From assembly GCF_044748305.1 (NCBI RefSeq), contig NZ_JBIVFT010000004.1, positions 62,001 through 126,000 of the forward strand: a DNA stretch of 64,000 nucleotides, read 5' to 3'. The notes under the pieces are model-generated. The model did no database searches. It saw only the letters and a list, made by a program, of their open reading frames with translations, and was not told the origin of the DNA. This DNA is from Arthrobacter_E sp044748305 (GTDB lineage: Bacteria; Actinomycetota; Actinomycetes; Actinomycetales; Micrococcaceae). This document shows positions 44,094 through 52,470 of this stretch, piece by piece. Each line of letters begins with the position of its first letter. The first letter of the stretch is position 1. Position numbers and translations under genes: made by a program.

Positions 44094-44737
44094 GCGCCAC
44101 GCCGCGCCTGATCCTCGCATCCCAGTCTCCGGCCCGGGCAAAGCTGCTCGGCGAGGCAGGGATCCGTTTCGAGACGATCGTGTCCCACGTGGATGAGGAC
44201 GCGGTCACCGCGGCGGCAGGGTCTCCGACGCCGTCCGAGACCGCCTTGCTGCTGGCCAAGGCGAAGGCCGAGGTGGTCGCTGCGCTCCCCGGCGCCCAGG
44301 GTGCTTTCGTGCTGGGTTGCGATTCGGTCTTCGAGTTCGACGGCGAGGCCCACGGCAAGCCGTACGAACCCGCCGTCGCCATCGAGCGCATCACCCGCAT
44401 GAGCGGCCGCGAAGGCGTGCTGCACACCGGCCACTGGCTCATCAGCCCCTCACCGGACACCCACGACGGCGCCACGACGCTCGCCTGCGCGGGCCTCGGT
44501 GAGGTGAACAGCGCAACGGTCCGCTTTGCCGAGCTGTCCGCGGAAGAGATCCGGGCCTACGTCGCCACGGGAGAGCCGCTCCACTGCGCGGGTTCTTTCA
44601 CGATCGACGGACTGGGAGGGGCCTTCGTGGAGTCCGTCAGCGGTGATCCTCACACCGTGGTGGGGCTGTCCGTCTCCACCGTCCGCAGACTGCTGGCAGA
44701 CTGTGACGAAAACATCACCTCCTTCTGGGGATCGTGA
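44090..44737 (+). CDS. maf: Maf-like nucleotide pyrophosphatase
   Basis: 215 residues. Begins LILASQSPARAKLL (7-20), the Maf signature. Contains VLGCDSVF with the catalytic Asp, HGKP, and a C-terminal GSFTIDGLGGAFVE block. Maf proteins hydrolyse modified or canonical NTPs to NMPs and are linked to septum inhibition. Translationally coupled to the UPF0145 gene; the carboxylase alpha gene downstream has its own promoter. Confidence 0.92.
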   Translation: MSATPRLILASQSPARAKLLGEAGIRFETIVSHVDEDAVTAAAGSPTPSETALLLAKAKAEVVAALPGAQGAFVLGCDSVFEFDGEAHGKPYEPAVAIERITRMSGREGVLHTGHWLISPSPDTHDGATTLACAGLGEVNSATVRFAELSAEEIRAYVATGEPLHCAGSFTIDGLGGAFVESVSGDPHTVVGLSVSTVRRLLADCDENITSFWGS

Positions 44738-44744
44738 GCCTGAT

Positions 44745-44763
44745 TTTGTAGACCTCCTACAAA
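44745..44763. promoter_or_regulatory. Palindromic operator upstream of acyl-CoA carboxylase alpha gene
   Basis: Perfect TTTGTAG-N5-CTACAAA palindrome, 7 nt after the maf stop and about 100 nt before the alpha-subunit ATG. A TANNNT box (TAATCT, 44795-44800) begins 41 nt after its centre. Matches the element upstream of the beta subunit at 35085-35103. Confidence 0.75.
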
Positions 44764-44864
44764 GGATGGCGGGTTCACGCGCGGAATTCGCCAGTAATCT
44801 CAGGGGAACTCGCCAAGAGGTACTAAGGTCGATCTGAGTTGCCAATTTCAAGGAGTTCCCTGCC

Positions 44865-46637
44865 ATGACTCAGCTGAGCAAGGTGCTGATCGCCAACCGT
44901 GGCGAGATCGCAGTCCGCGTCATTCGAGCCGCCCGCGACGAGGGCATCCAGTCCGTCGCCGTTTACGCCGATCCGGACCGTGACGCCCTGCACGTCAAGC
45001 TCGCCGACGAGGCGTACGCGCTGGGCGGGAACACCGCCGCCGAGTCCTATCTGGTGATCGACAAACTCCTGGACGTGGCCCGCCGCGCCGGGGCGGACGC
45101 GGTCCACCCGGGTTATGGGTTCCTGGCTGAGAACGCCGAGTTCGCAGCCCGCGTGATCGACGCCGGACTGACCTGGATCGGCCCCTCCCCCGAGGCCATC
45201 GACGCCCTGGGTGACAAGGCCAAGGCCAAGCAGATCGCGCTGCGGGCCGGGGCACCGCTGGCCCCGGGCCTCAAGGACCCGGTGAAGGACGCGGACGAGA
45301 TCATCGCCTTCGCTCAGGAGAGTGGTCTCCCGGTGGCCATCAAGGCCGTCTTCGGCGGCGGCGGACGCGGTCTGAAGGTCGCCCGCACGCTGGAAGAGAT
45401 CCCGGAGCTCTACGAGTCCGCCGTGCGCGAGGCCGTGACCGCCTTCGGCCGTGGCGAATGCCTGGTGGAAAAGTTCCTGGACTCCCCCCGCCACGTCGAG
45501 ACCCAGTGCCTCGCGGACGCCCACGGCAACGTCGTGGTCGTCTCCACCCGCGATTGCTCGCTGCAGCGCCGCAACCAGAAGCTCGTGGAGGAGGCCCCCG
45601 CCCCCTTCCTCAGCGAAGAGCAGAACCGCCGCCTCTACGAGTCCTCCAAGGCCATCCTGAAGGAGGCCGGATACCAGGGCGCCGGAACCTGCGAGTTCCT
45701 GGTGGGCCAGGACGGCACCATCAGCTTCCTCGAGGTCAACACGCGCCTCCAGGTGGAGCACTGCGTCTCCGAGGAGGTCACCGGCCTGGACCTGGTGCGC
45801 GAGCAGTTCCGTCTCGCCCGCGGCGAGGAGCTCGGTTACGACGACCCCGAGGTCCGCGGACACTCCTTCGAGTTCCGGATCAACGGCGAGGACGCCGGCC
45901 GCAACTTCATGCCCGCTCCGGGCACCGTGGAGACCCTGCAGTACCCCACCGGACCTGGCGTCCGGGTCGATTCCGGCATCCAGGCCGGCGAAGTCATCAG
46001 CGGGAATTTCGACTCCATGCTGGCCAAGCTGATCGTGACCGGTTCGAGCCGCAAGCAGGCACTGGAACGCTCCCGCCGCGCTCTGGCCGAGCTCGAGATC
46101 ACGGGCATGCCGACTGTGACCCCCTTCCACCGCGCCGTGGTCTCGGACCCCGCCTTCGCCCCCGAAGAGGGTCCTTTCCAGGTCCACACCCGCTGGATTG
46201 AGACCGCGTTCGTCAATGACATTGCACCGTTCGCGGGACTCCCCGGAGCCGAGGACGACGTCGAGCCGCGCCAGAACGTCGTCGTCGAGGTGGGCGGGAA
46301 GCGCCTCGAGGTCAGCCTGCCGGCGTCGTTCGCCTCCTTCTCCGCCGCTCCGGCCAAGAACGGCAAGACCCGCAAAGCCAAGAAGAGCCCGCGCGGCTCG
46401 GCAACGGGAGGCGTGGCCGGCGGCGACGACCTGACCTCTCCGATGCAGGGCACCATCGTGAAGGTGGCAGTCGCCGACGGAGACGTGGTCGCCGAGGGTG
46501 ATCTGGTGGTCGTGCTGGAGGCCATGAAGATGGAACAGCCCCTCACCGCTCACAAGGCCGGCACGATCACCGGTCTGAGCGCGCAGCCGGGCGAGACGGT
46601 GTCCGCGGGAGCCGTGCTCGCCACGATCGCCGACTGA
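44865..46637 (+). CDS. Acetyl/propionyl-CoA carboxylase alpha subunit (biotin carboxylase plus biotin carrier)
   Basis: 590 residues, the fused alpha chain usual in actinobacteria. Biotin carboxylase domain 1-450: N-terminal VLIANRGEIAVRVIRAARD, ATP-grasp glycine loop FGGGGRGLKV, and EVNTRLQVEH catalytic block. A basic linker (about 480-515) leads to the biotinyl carrier domain with EAMKMEQ, in which Lys555 is the biotin acceptor. It carboxylates biotin with bicarbonate and ATP, then hands CO2 to the beta subunit at 35209. Clear SD (AAGGAG) about 10 nt before the ATG. Shared operator with the beta gene suggests joint control. Confidence 0.95.
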   Translation: MTQLSKVLIANRGEIAVRVIRAARDEGIQSVAVYADPDRDALHVKLADEAYALGGNTAAESYLVIDKLLDVARRAGADAVHPGYGFLAENAEFAARVIDAGLTWIGPSPEAIDALGDKAKAKQIALRAGAPLAPGLKDPVKDADEIIAFAQESGLPVAIKAVFGGGGRGLKVARTLEEIPELYESAVREAVTAFGRGECLVEKFLDSPRHVETQCLADAHGNVVVVSTRDCSLQRRNQKLVEEAPAPFLSEEQNRRLYESSKAILKEAGYQGAGTCEFLVGQDGTISFLEVNTRLQVEHCVSEEVTGLDLVREQFRLARGEELGYDDPEVRGHSFEFRINGEDAGRNFMPAPGTVETLQYPTGPGVRVDSGIQAGEVISGNFDSMLAKLIVTGSSRKQALERSRRALAELEITGMPTVTPFHRAVVSDPAFAPEEGPFQVHTRWIETAFVNDIAPFAGLPGAEDDVEPRQNVVVEVGGKRLEVSLPASFASFSAAPAKNGKTRKAKKSPRGSATGGVAGGDDLTSPMQGTIVKVAVADGDVVAEGDLVVVLEAMKMEQPLTAHKAGTITGLSAQPGETVSAGAVLATIAD

Positions 46638-46653
46638 CAGCGAGCGCTGACAC

Positions 46654-46704
46654 GACAGAAGAACGGCCCGGCCCACTGGAGTGGGGCCGGGCCGTTCTTC
46701 TGTC
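46654..46704. terminator. Bidirectional terminator between carboxylase alpha and CtaG genes
   Basis: Perfect 21-bp inverted repeat (46654-46674 with 46684-46704) and 9-nt loop, placed between two convergent genes. The stem ends in TTCTTCTGTCTCC on the plus strand, a modest pyrimidine tract. Confidence 0.8.
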
Positions 46705-46714
46705 TCCGGAGCCG

Positions 46715-47593
46715 TCAGGACCTGTTCAGGTGACGCCGGTTGAGCTCGTCGAGTTCCTCATCACTGAGCTCGTCAATGGCGCGAGCGTCCTCGCGGTCCG
46801 TGCGGTGGAAACGAACCATCATGAGGATGATGAGCGGCAGATCCACGATCTCCGCGACGAACCACAGGAGATCTCCGGCGAGCTGCTGGTCCCGCAGTGG
46901 GGCGGGGAACCAGGGAAGCGCCCCGGGGCCGAGCGCGGTCACTCCATCCAGCACGGTGCCGGACAGCCTGAGCAGAATCCCCGGGACCGCGTCGGCCAGC
47001 AATTCGATGAACACGTAGATGAACGCGACGACCATGACGGCGCTGCTCGCACCGCCCTCTTCCCCCTCGATGGCGGGGAGGACCATGAGCAATCCGACGA
47101 GCGGGGCCAGAACGGTCAGCAGCAAGGTCGCCACGGGATCGCTGCGGAGAAGATGCAGCCCCGGGCCCAGGAGGGAGGCGAAGACCGCCAGCCCGAGCAG
47201 TGGTGCGACCACGGGATGTGAGAGGAAACGCACGGCCCGGCTGCCCATGAAGGCGTTCACCCGGCGTCGGCCCCGGTCCCCCAGGCCTTCCCGGGCCAAC
47301 GCCAGAGGGCGGCCCGCGCCGATCAACAGCGGCACGACGAAGATGTACCCGGTCAATTGGATGATGAAGACCCAGCGCAGCTGTGGCCCGTAGACGCCCG
47401 GGAAGCCGCACGCCAGATAGAGGAACGTCAGGCAGCCCAGCAGAAACGCGACGGTGCGCAAGGGCCGCCAGCCGCTGCCCGCGCGATGCAAGGCTCTCAG
47501 GCCCCGCAGATACAGGACCAGGGCGACGGCGGAAAGCAGCAGTGCGGGCACGTTCAGTCCCCAGGCGGTGACAAGCGTGCTGAACGGTGGCAT
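46715..47593 (-). CDS. Cytochrome c oxidase assembly protein, caa3_CtaG family
   Basis: 292 residues with seven to eight membrane segments. Family features: GVYGPQLRWVFIIQLTGY in the second third, HPVVAPLLGLAVF, and a conserved LLWFVAEIVDLPLIILM near the end; the last 35 residues are acidic and cytoplasmic. This family supports assembly of caa3-type oxidases, probably copper delivery. No oxidase gene is within the window. SD-like AGGAAGG lies rather far (14 nt) from the ATG. Confidence 0.85.
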   Translation of the reverse strand: MPPFSTLVTAWGLNVPALLLSAVALVLYLRGLRALHRAGSGWRPLRTVAFLLGCLTFLYLACGFPGVYGPQLRWVFIIQLTGYIFVVPLLIGAGRPLALAREGLGDRGRRRVNAFMGSRAVRFLSHPVVAPLLGLAVFASLLGPGLHLLRSDPVATLLLTVLAPLVGLLMVLPAIEGEEGGASSAVMVVAFIYVFIELLADAVPGILLRLSGTVLDGVTALGPGALPWFPAPLRDQQLAGDLLWFVAEIVDLPLIILMMVRFHRTDREDARAIDELSDEELDELNRRHLNRS

Positions 47594-47753
47594 GGCTCAG
47601 GTGGGACCTTCCTCGGCGGCCCCACCCCCAGGGCCGGAATGTTCTCCGAGTGACATTCCAGCTTAGACCCGAAAGGCCGGGCCCAGGCACAGCACCCGCA
47701 GGTGTCAGCGCCCGGCCCGGCCTCTGCGTCTGAGACGGAGACGGTCGGGACCG

Positions 47754-49157
47754 TCAGGCGACGTTGTTCTCGAAATCCGTATTCGCCGTTTCACGGGTCA
47801 GGAGCAAGGCGACCAGCGTCAGCACAGCGGCCAGGGCCAGATAGAGGCCCACCATCCACGTGCTGCCGTGTCCGGCCTGCCAGAGGGCGATGGCGACGAA
47901 CGAAGCGGGAGCCGCACCGATCACGCTGGAGAGGTTGTAAGCCACCGCGGAGCCCGTGTAGCGGACATTGGAGGGGAACAGCTCCGGAAGATAGGCCGCC
48001 ATCGGGCCGAAGGTGAGCCCCATCAGGGTGAAGCCGATGATCAGACCCACCATGGCCGCACCGGCACCGGGCCCGAACATGAGCGTCCAGGCCAGGCCGA
48101 AGACGAGGATTCCCGAGGTGACCCACAAGAGGAACTTGCGGCGCCCGTACTTCTCGGCCAATGGCCCGGAGACCACCGTGAAGATGCCGAAGAACACGAC
48201 ACCGAGGATGAGCATCCACTGGAACAGGGTCTTGTCGACGCCCAGCCCCGGAACGAAGGCCGCAGGGTCGAAGGACTTACCGGCCTTGGTGGCAGCGGCG
48301 GCTGCCTTGGCGGCCGTATCCGGAGCCGTTCCGTAGGTGAGGGTGAAGCTGGTCATCAGGTAGAACAGCACATAGGTGGCCAGCATGATGAAGGTGCCTG
48401 CGAGCACGGGCCTCCAGTGGTACTTGAAGGTGTCCACCAGGGGAACCCGTGCCACCTTGTCCTCGGCCAGGACCTTCTGGAACGACAGTGATTCCTCCAG
48501 CTTCAGACGGACGTACAGGCCGACGGCCACGATCACGGCCGAGAGGATGAACGGCACGCGCCAGCCGAAGTCGAGGAACTGCTGCGGGGTCAGCCAGGTC
48601 TGCAGGGCGACGAAGATCAGATTCGACAGGATGAAGCCGATGGGGGCGCCCAGCTGCGGGAACGTTCCCCAGATGGCCCGCTTGCCCGCGGGTGCGTTCT
48701 CCGTGGCCAGCAGCGCGGCACCGGACCATTCCCCGCCCAGGGCGATTCCCTGGGCGAAACGGAGAATGACCAGCGCCAGCGGGGCGAGGACCATCCAGCC
48801 GCCCGCTGCGGGTGGGAGGAAACCGATGAGGAAGGTCGCGATGCCCATGGTCAGCAGCGAGGCGACCAGGGTGCCCTTGCGGCCCAGACGGTCACCGAAG
48901 TGGCCGAAGAGGACTGAACCGATGGGACGCGCCACGAAGGCCACGCCGAAAATCGCGAACGCACTCAGGATCGCATTGATGTCCGTGGCGTTCGGGAAGA
49001 ACAGCTTGGGGAACACCAGGACGGAGGCCGTCGCGTAGGCGTAGAAGTCGTAGAACTCGATGGTGGTGCCGATGAGGCTTGCGAAGATGACCCGGCCTCG
49101 CGTGTTCGCGGCTGGCGCCGCGTTCGGAGACCCCGTACTGGCAGGTGTGGTTGACAT
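47754..49157 (-). CDS. MFS transporter, metabolite:H+ symporter (MHS) type
   Basis: 467 residues with 12 predicted membrane segments. Motifs of the MHS subfamily: GDRLGRKGTLVASLL (loop 2-3), RFAQGIALGGEWSGAALLATENAP (TM4-5 region) and KYGRRKFLLW (loop 8-9). Relatives import organic acids, shikimate, betaine or proline; substrate is not readable here. A 33-residue extended loop (AAKAAAAATKAGKSF) between TM7 and TM8 is longer than usual. SD AAGGA 10 nt before the ATG. Confidence 0.9.
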   Translation of the reverse strand: MSTTPASTGSPNAAPAANTRGRVIFASLIGTTIEFYDFYAYATASVLVFPKLFFPNATDINAILSAFAIFGVAFVARPIGSVLFGHFGDRLGRKGTLVASLLTMGIATFLIGFLPPAAGGWMVLAPLALVILRFAQGIALGGEWSGAALLATENAPAGKRAIWGTFPQLGAPIGFILSNLIFVALQTWLTPQQFLDFGWRVPFILSAVIVAVGLYVRLKLEESLSFQKVLAEDKVARVPLVDTFKYHWRPVLAGTFIMLATYVLFYLMTSFTLTYGTAPDTAAKAAAAATKAGKSFDPAAFVPGLGVDKTLFQWMLILGVVFFGIFTVVSGPLAEKYGRRKFLLWVTSGILVFGLAWTLMFGPGAGAAMVGLIIGFTLMGLTFGPMAAYLPELFPSNVRYTGSAVAYNLSSVIGAAPASFVAIALWQAGHGSTWMVGLYLALAAVLTLVALLLTRETANTDFENNVA

Positions 49158-49259
49158 GGTCCGGCTTTCCTTGCAGATGTCCTGTGCCGTCGACCGGCGC
49201 CCCCGGGCCGGTCAGATGGTATGTTCGGGCGTTCATGGTAACCACCGGAGTCCACCCTA

Positions 49260-49275
49260 TGGACAATCATGTCCA
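49260..49275. promoter_or_regulatory. Inverted repeat TGGACA-N4-TGTCCA upstream of the MHS transporter
   Basis: Perfect 6-bp arms about 103 nt before the transporter ATG. Immediately upstream is a second imperfect dyad (ATGGAAC-TCC-GTTCAT, 49280-49295). Both have the look of operators for an IclR- or GntR-type regulator; no regulator gene is adjacent. Confidence 0.45.
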
Positions 49276-49303
49276 AAATATGGAACTCCGTTCATGAGAC
49301 CGC

Positions 49304-49999
49304 TCAGTGGCCGGCCGCTTCGGCAAGCAACCCGGCCAGACGCCCCGGCATGGAGAACTGCGGCCAGTGGCCCGAACCCAGCTTCACGACCTCGAGCGAC
49401 ACGATCGCCTCCGCCTCCGCGGCGAACGGCCCCCAGTTCCTCAAGGCTTCCCGCAGTTCGGTCGCGTCCATGCCGGCGGAAAGCACGGTGACAGGCACGC
49501 GATGACGTGCGGTTCCGGAGAGCTCGATCGGCGAGGAAGGCACCAGGGCCGGGACGCTGAGGGTCCGCGCCGCCTCGCGGACCTTCACCTCGGCGGGAAT
49601 GTCCTCGACCTCCTCGGCGTCGAAGAACTCCCAGCCGGGGAACGGGATCACCCCGTCCACCACGTCGAAGTCATTGATGCTCGCGCCGGGAGGCGGAGGC
49701 ACCGAGTCCACGAAGATGACCCTCGCCACCTTGTCTGGACGGGCTTCCGCGGCACCCCAGACGACGTTCCCGCCGCCGCTGTGACCCACCAGGACCACAG
49801 GTCCGGCGAATTCGTCGAGCTTCGCCACCACGGCCGCGACCCAATCGGTGATCGTGACGCCAGCGGACTCCGGTGCGGGGACCCCCAGACCGGGCAGGGC
49901 CACGGTATGGGGGCGGTGTCCGGCGGAGACGAGCCCCGGCAGTACGGCGTCCCACGATGAGGCATCCAGCCAGAGTCCGGGAATGAGAAGGAGATCCAT
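49304..49999 (-). CDS. Alpha/beta hydrolase
   Basis: 231 residues, complete alpha/beta fold: LLLIPGLWLDASSWD oxyanion region, nucleophile elbow GHSGGG (Ser at about 74), Asp region and catalytic His in GSGHWPQFS near 212. Small, no lid domain, soluble. Substrate unknown. Probably leaderless: TAGTCT lies 6 nt before the ATG, no Shine-Dalgarno. Confidence 0.88.
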   Translation of the reverse strand: MDLLLIPGLWLDASSWDAVLPGLVSAGHRPHTVALPGLGVPAPESAGVTITDWVAAVVAKLDEFAGPVVLVGHSGGGNVVWGAAEARPDKVARVIFVDSVPPPPGASINDFDVVDGVIPFPGWEFFDAEEVEDIPAEVKVREAARTLSVPALVPSSPIELSGTARHRVPVTVLSAGMDATELREALRNWGPFAAEAEAIVSLEVVKLGSGHWPQFSMPGRLAGLLAEAAGH

Positions 50000-50005
50000 G
50001 GGCCC

Positions 50006-50011
50006 AGACTA
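50006..50011 (-). promoter_or_regulatory. Probable -10 box of leaderless alpha/beta hydrolase gene
   Basis: TAGTCT with a 6-nt gap to the ATG at 49999. Confidence 0.5.
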
Positions 50012-50086
50012 CGCCGGGCCTCAGACGCTATTCGAGGCATCCACCGGCACCCGGGCCACCGTCTCCACGAGACGGCTGCGGCGTCG

Positions 50087-51508
50087 CTACTGGTGCACGT
50101 GCAGCCGGCGGGCGGCCTCGCCGATCGACCCTGTGAGCGAGGGGAACACCGTGAAGGTCGCGGCGACGTCGTCCACGTGCAGCTTCTTGGTCACCGCGAG
50201 CGCGATGGGGAAGATCAGCTCGGAGGCGTTGGGGCCCACCACGACCCCGCCGATCACGGTGCCCGAGCCCTTGCGGGAGATGATCTTGACGAAACCGTCC
50301 TTGGAGTTGCGCATCTTGGCGCGCGGGTTCGCCTTCAGCGGCAGCAGCACCACGTCGCCCTGGTAGCGACCGGTGGCCAGGTCCTTCTCCGAGACGCCCA
50401 CGGAGGCGATCTCCGGGGACGTGAAGATGTTCGAGGCCACTTCATTGAGCTTGAGCGGCTTCACGCCGTCGCCCATGATGTGCGCGACGGCGATTCGTCC
50501 CTGCATGGCGGCGACCGATGCGAGGGCGAAGACGCCGGTGCAGTCGCCCGCCGCGTAGATGTTGGGGGCGGTGGTCCGGGAGACGCCGTCGACCTTGATA
50601 TGCCCCGAGTCGGTCAGTGCGACACCGGCATTCTCCAGGCCGATGCCCTCGGTGTTCGGGATGGACCCGACGCACATCAGGCAGTGGCTTCCGGTGACCT
50701 TGCTGCCGTCGCCCAGGGTGACGATCACGCCGTCGTCCGTACGTTCCACCTTCTCGGCGCGGGAACGGGAGAGCACGCGAACGCCGCGGCGTTCGAAGAC
50801 CTCTTCCAGAACGTCGGCGGCGTCGCTGTCCTCGCCCGGCAACACCTGATCACGGCTCGAGATCAACGTGACCTTGGAGCCCAGACCGTTGTAGGCGGAG
50901 GCGAACTCGGCGCCGGTGACGCCCGAGCCCACCACGATGAGCTCTTCCGGCAGGGTCGTGAGGTTGTAGAGCTGGGTCCAGTTGAGGATGCGCTCACCGT
51001 CCGGCTTGGCGCTCGGCAGTTCGCGAGGATGGGCACCCACGGCCAGGATGATGGCGTCCGCGTCCACGGTGCGGATCGAGCCCGACTTCGTGGTGACCTT
51101 GATGGTGCGGCCGTCCTGCAGCACGCCCTCTCCGATCAGGACCTTGACCCCGGCGTCCTCCAGGCTGTGCCGGATGTCCTCGGACTGCTCCTGCGCGAGC
51201 TCCATGACACGGCGGTCGATGTGTTCCAGATCCGCGACCATGGTGGGTGCACCGGAGTCGACCTCGAAGCGGACCCCCAGGGAATGCGCTTCGGAGACCC
51301 GCGCCATGAGGTCCGCCGTGGCGATGAGCGTCTTGGACGGCACCACATCGGTCAGGACCGCAGCACCACCGAGGCCCTTGCGCTCGATGACGGTGACCTT
51401 GGCACCCAGGGAGGCGGCCACCGCGGCGGCCTCGTAACCACCGGGACCACCGCCCAGGACGGCGATACGGGGCGCGGCGAAATCAGGATGGGTGCTCACG
51501 TCCCCCAT
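50087..51508 (-). CDS. lpdA: NAD(P)H quinone reductase / dihydrolipoamide dehydrogenase-like flavoprotein (LpdA-like)
   Basis: 473 residues from the ATG at 51508 (GTG at 51499 is an alternative; GGGGG lies between them). FAD-binding GGGPGGYEAA near the start, NAD-binding GSGVTGAEFA in the middle, and AAGDCTG before the C-terminal dimerisation domain. Where lipoamide dehydrogenases have the redox disulfide CxxxxC, this protein has AVLTDVVPSK with no Cys. That matches, and goes beyond, M. tuberculosis LpdA (Rv3303c), a quinone reductase with only one Cys there (recalled). So a dithiol-independent NAD(P)H:quinone reductase is the likely function. Divergent from the purine phosphorylase. Confidence 0.9.
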   Translation of the reverse strand: MGDVSTHPDFAAPRIAVLGGGPGGYEAAAVAASLGAKVTVIERKGLGGAAVLTDVVPSKTLIATADLMARVSEAHSLGVRFEVDSGAPTMVADLEHIDRRVMELAQEQSEDIRHSLEDAGVKVLIGEGVLQDGRTIKVTTKSGSIRTVDADAIILAVGAHPRELPSAKPDGERILNWTQLYNLTTLPEELIVVGSGVTGAEFASAYNGLGSKVTLISSRDQVLPGEDSDAADVLEEVFERRGVRVLSRSRAEKVERTDDGVIVTLGDGSKVTGSHCLMCVGSIPNTEGIGLENAGVALTDSGHIKVDGVSRTTAPNIYAAGDCTGVFALASVAAMQGRIAVAHIMGDGVKPLKLNEVASNIFTSPEIASVGVSEKDLATGRYQGDVVLLPLKANPRAKMRNSKDGFVKIISRKGSGTVIGGVVVGPNASELIFPIALAVTKKLHVDDVAATFTVFPSLTGSIGEAARRLHVHQ

Positions 51509-51636
51509 TCTGTCGTATGACGGCACACCGCGGCCAGCCGCGGCACCGTCACACGGGCGGCGGGAGCCCGAAAGTGACGGACGCCACGCCCCGGGGCCCT
51601 CCGGGCTCCTGCTGGGCAAGAACGCGGCGCTACGAG

Positions 51637-51642
51637 TACGGT
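51637..51642 (+). promoter_or_regulatory. Probable -10 box of leaderless purine phosphorylase gene
   Basis: TACGGT with a 6-nt gap to the GTG at 51649. Confidence 0.55.
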
Positions 51643-51648
51643 TTTCCC

Positions 51649-52467
51649 GTGACTACCTTGGACTTGAACACGATGGACCCCTTCGAGGCCGCGAAGCTCG
51701 CCGCAGAGCACATCGCGCGCGAAACGGGGATCGAGCAGCACGACGTCGCCCTGGTGCTGGGCTCCGGTTGGGGCGGCGCAGCCGATCTGATCGGCGAGAC
51801 CACCCACACCCTCGACGCGGCGACCGTGCCCGGCTTCCACGCCCCCGCCGTCGTGGGCCACACCGGCACCATCCGCTCCGTGCTCACGAAGGACGGCAAG
51901 CGGGCCCTGGTCCTCGGAGCCCGCACGCACTTCTACGAGCGCAAGGGCGTCCGCGCCGTTGCGCACGGCGTCCGCACCGCCGCGGCCGCCGGTTGCAAGA
52001 CCCTGGTGCTGACCAACGGCTGCGGTGGTCTCAACGAGAACTGGAAGCCGGGCACACCCGTCCTGATCAGCGACCACATCAATCTCACGGCCGCCTCCCC
52101 GCTGGAGGGCGCCACCTTCGTGGACCTCACGGACCTGTACTCCTCCCGCATCCGCGGCCTCGCCCGCGAAGTGGATCCGAGCCTGGACGAAGGCGTCTAC
52201 GCCCAGTTCACCGGGCCGCACTACGAGACCCCCGCCGAAGTTCAGATGGCCAAGATCGTCGGCGCCAGCCTCGTGGGCATGTCCACCGCGCTGGAGGCCA
52301 TCGCCGGCCGTCAGGCAGGCATGGAGGTCTTCGGCATCTCCCTGGTCACCAACCTCGCCGCCGGGATCAGCCCGGAACCCCTCAGCCACGCCGAGGTGCT
52401 GGAAGCCGGCCAGGCGGCCGGGCCGCGCATCTCCGCGCTGCTCGCCGAGATCATCGGCAAGCTCTGA
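51649..52467 (+). CDS. Purine-nucleoside phosphorylase (trimeric type)
   Basis: 272 residues; splits guanosine or inosine and deoxy forms with phosphate to base and (deoxy)ribose 1-phosphate. Family blocks: VLGSGWGG, GARTHFYER, TNGCGGLN, LISDHINLT, FTGPHYETPAEV (Glu of the purine site) and GISLVTNLAAG (Asn of the purine site). The GMSTALEA segment replaces the common GMSTVPE. GTG at 51649 is chosen because a TANNNT box lies 6 nt before it; the frame is open further upstream without a ribosome site. Followed 3 nt later by the sugar-phosphomutase gene. Confidence 0.92.
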   Translation: MTTLDLNTMDPFEAAKLAAEHIARETGIEQHDVALVLGSGWGGAADLIGETTHTLDAATVPGFHAPAVVGHTGTIRSVLTKDGKRALVLGARTHFYERKGVRAVAHGVRTAAAAGCKTLVLTNGCGGLNENWKPGTPVLISDHINLTAASPLEGATFVDLTDLYSSRIRGLAREVDPSLDEGVYAQFTGPHYETPAEVQMAKIVGASLVGMSTALEAIAGRQAGMEVFGISLVTNLAAGISPEPLSHAEVLEAGQAAGPRISALLAEIIGKL

Positions 52468-52470
52468 ACC

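Noticed and set aside
47674..47723. Terminator after the MHS transporter
   Set aside because: Only a 9-bp stem with a 32-nt loop and no T-tract; too weak to list.
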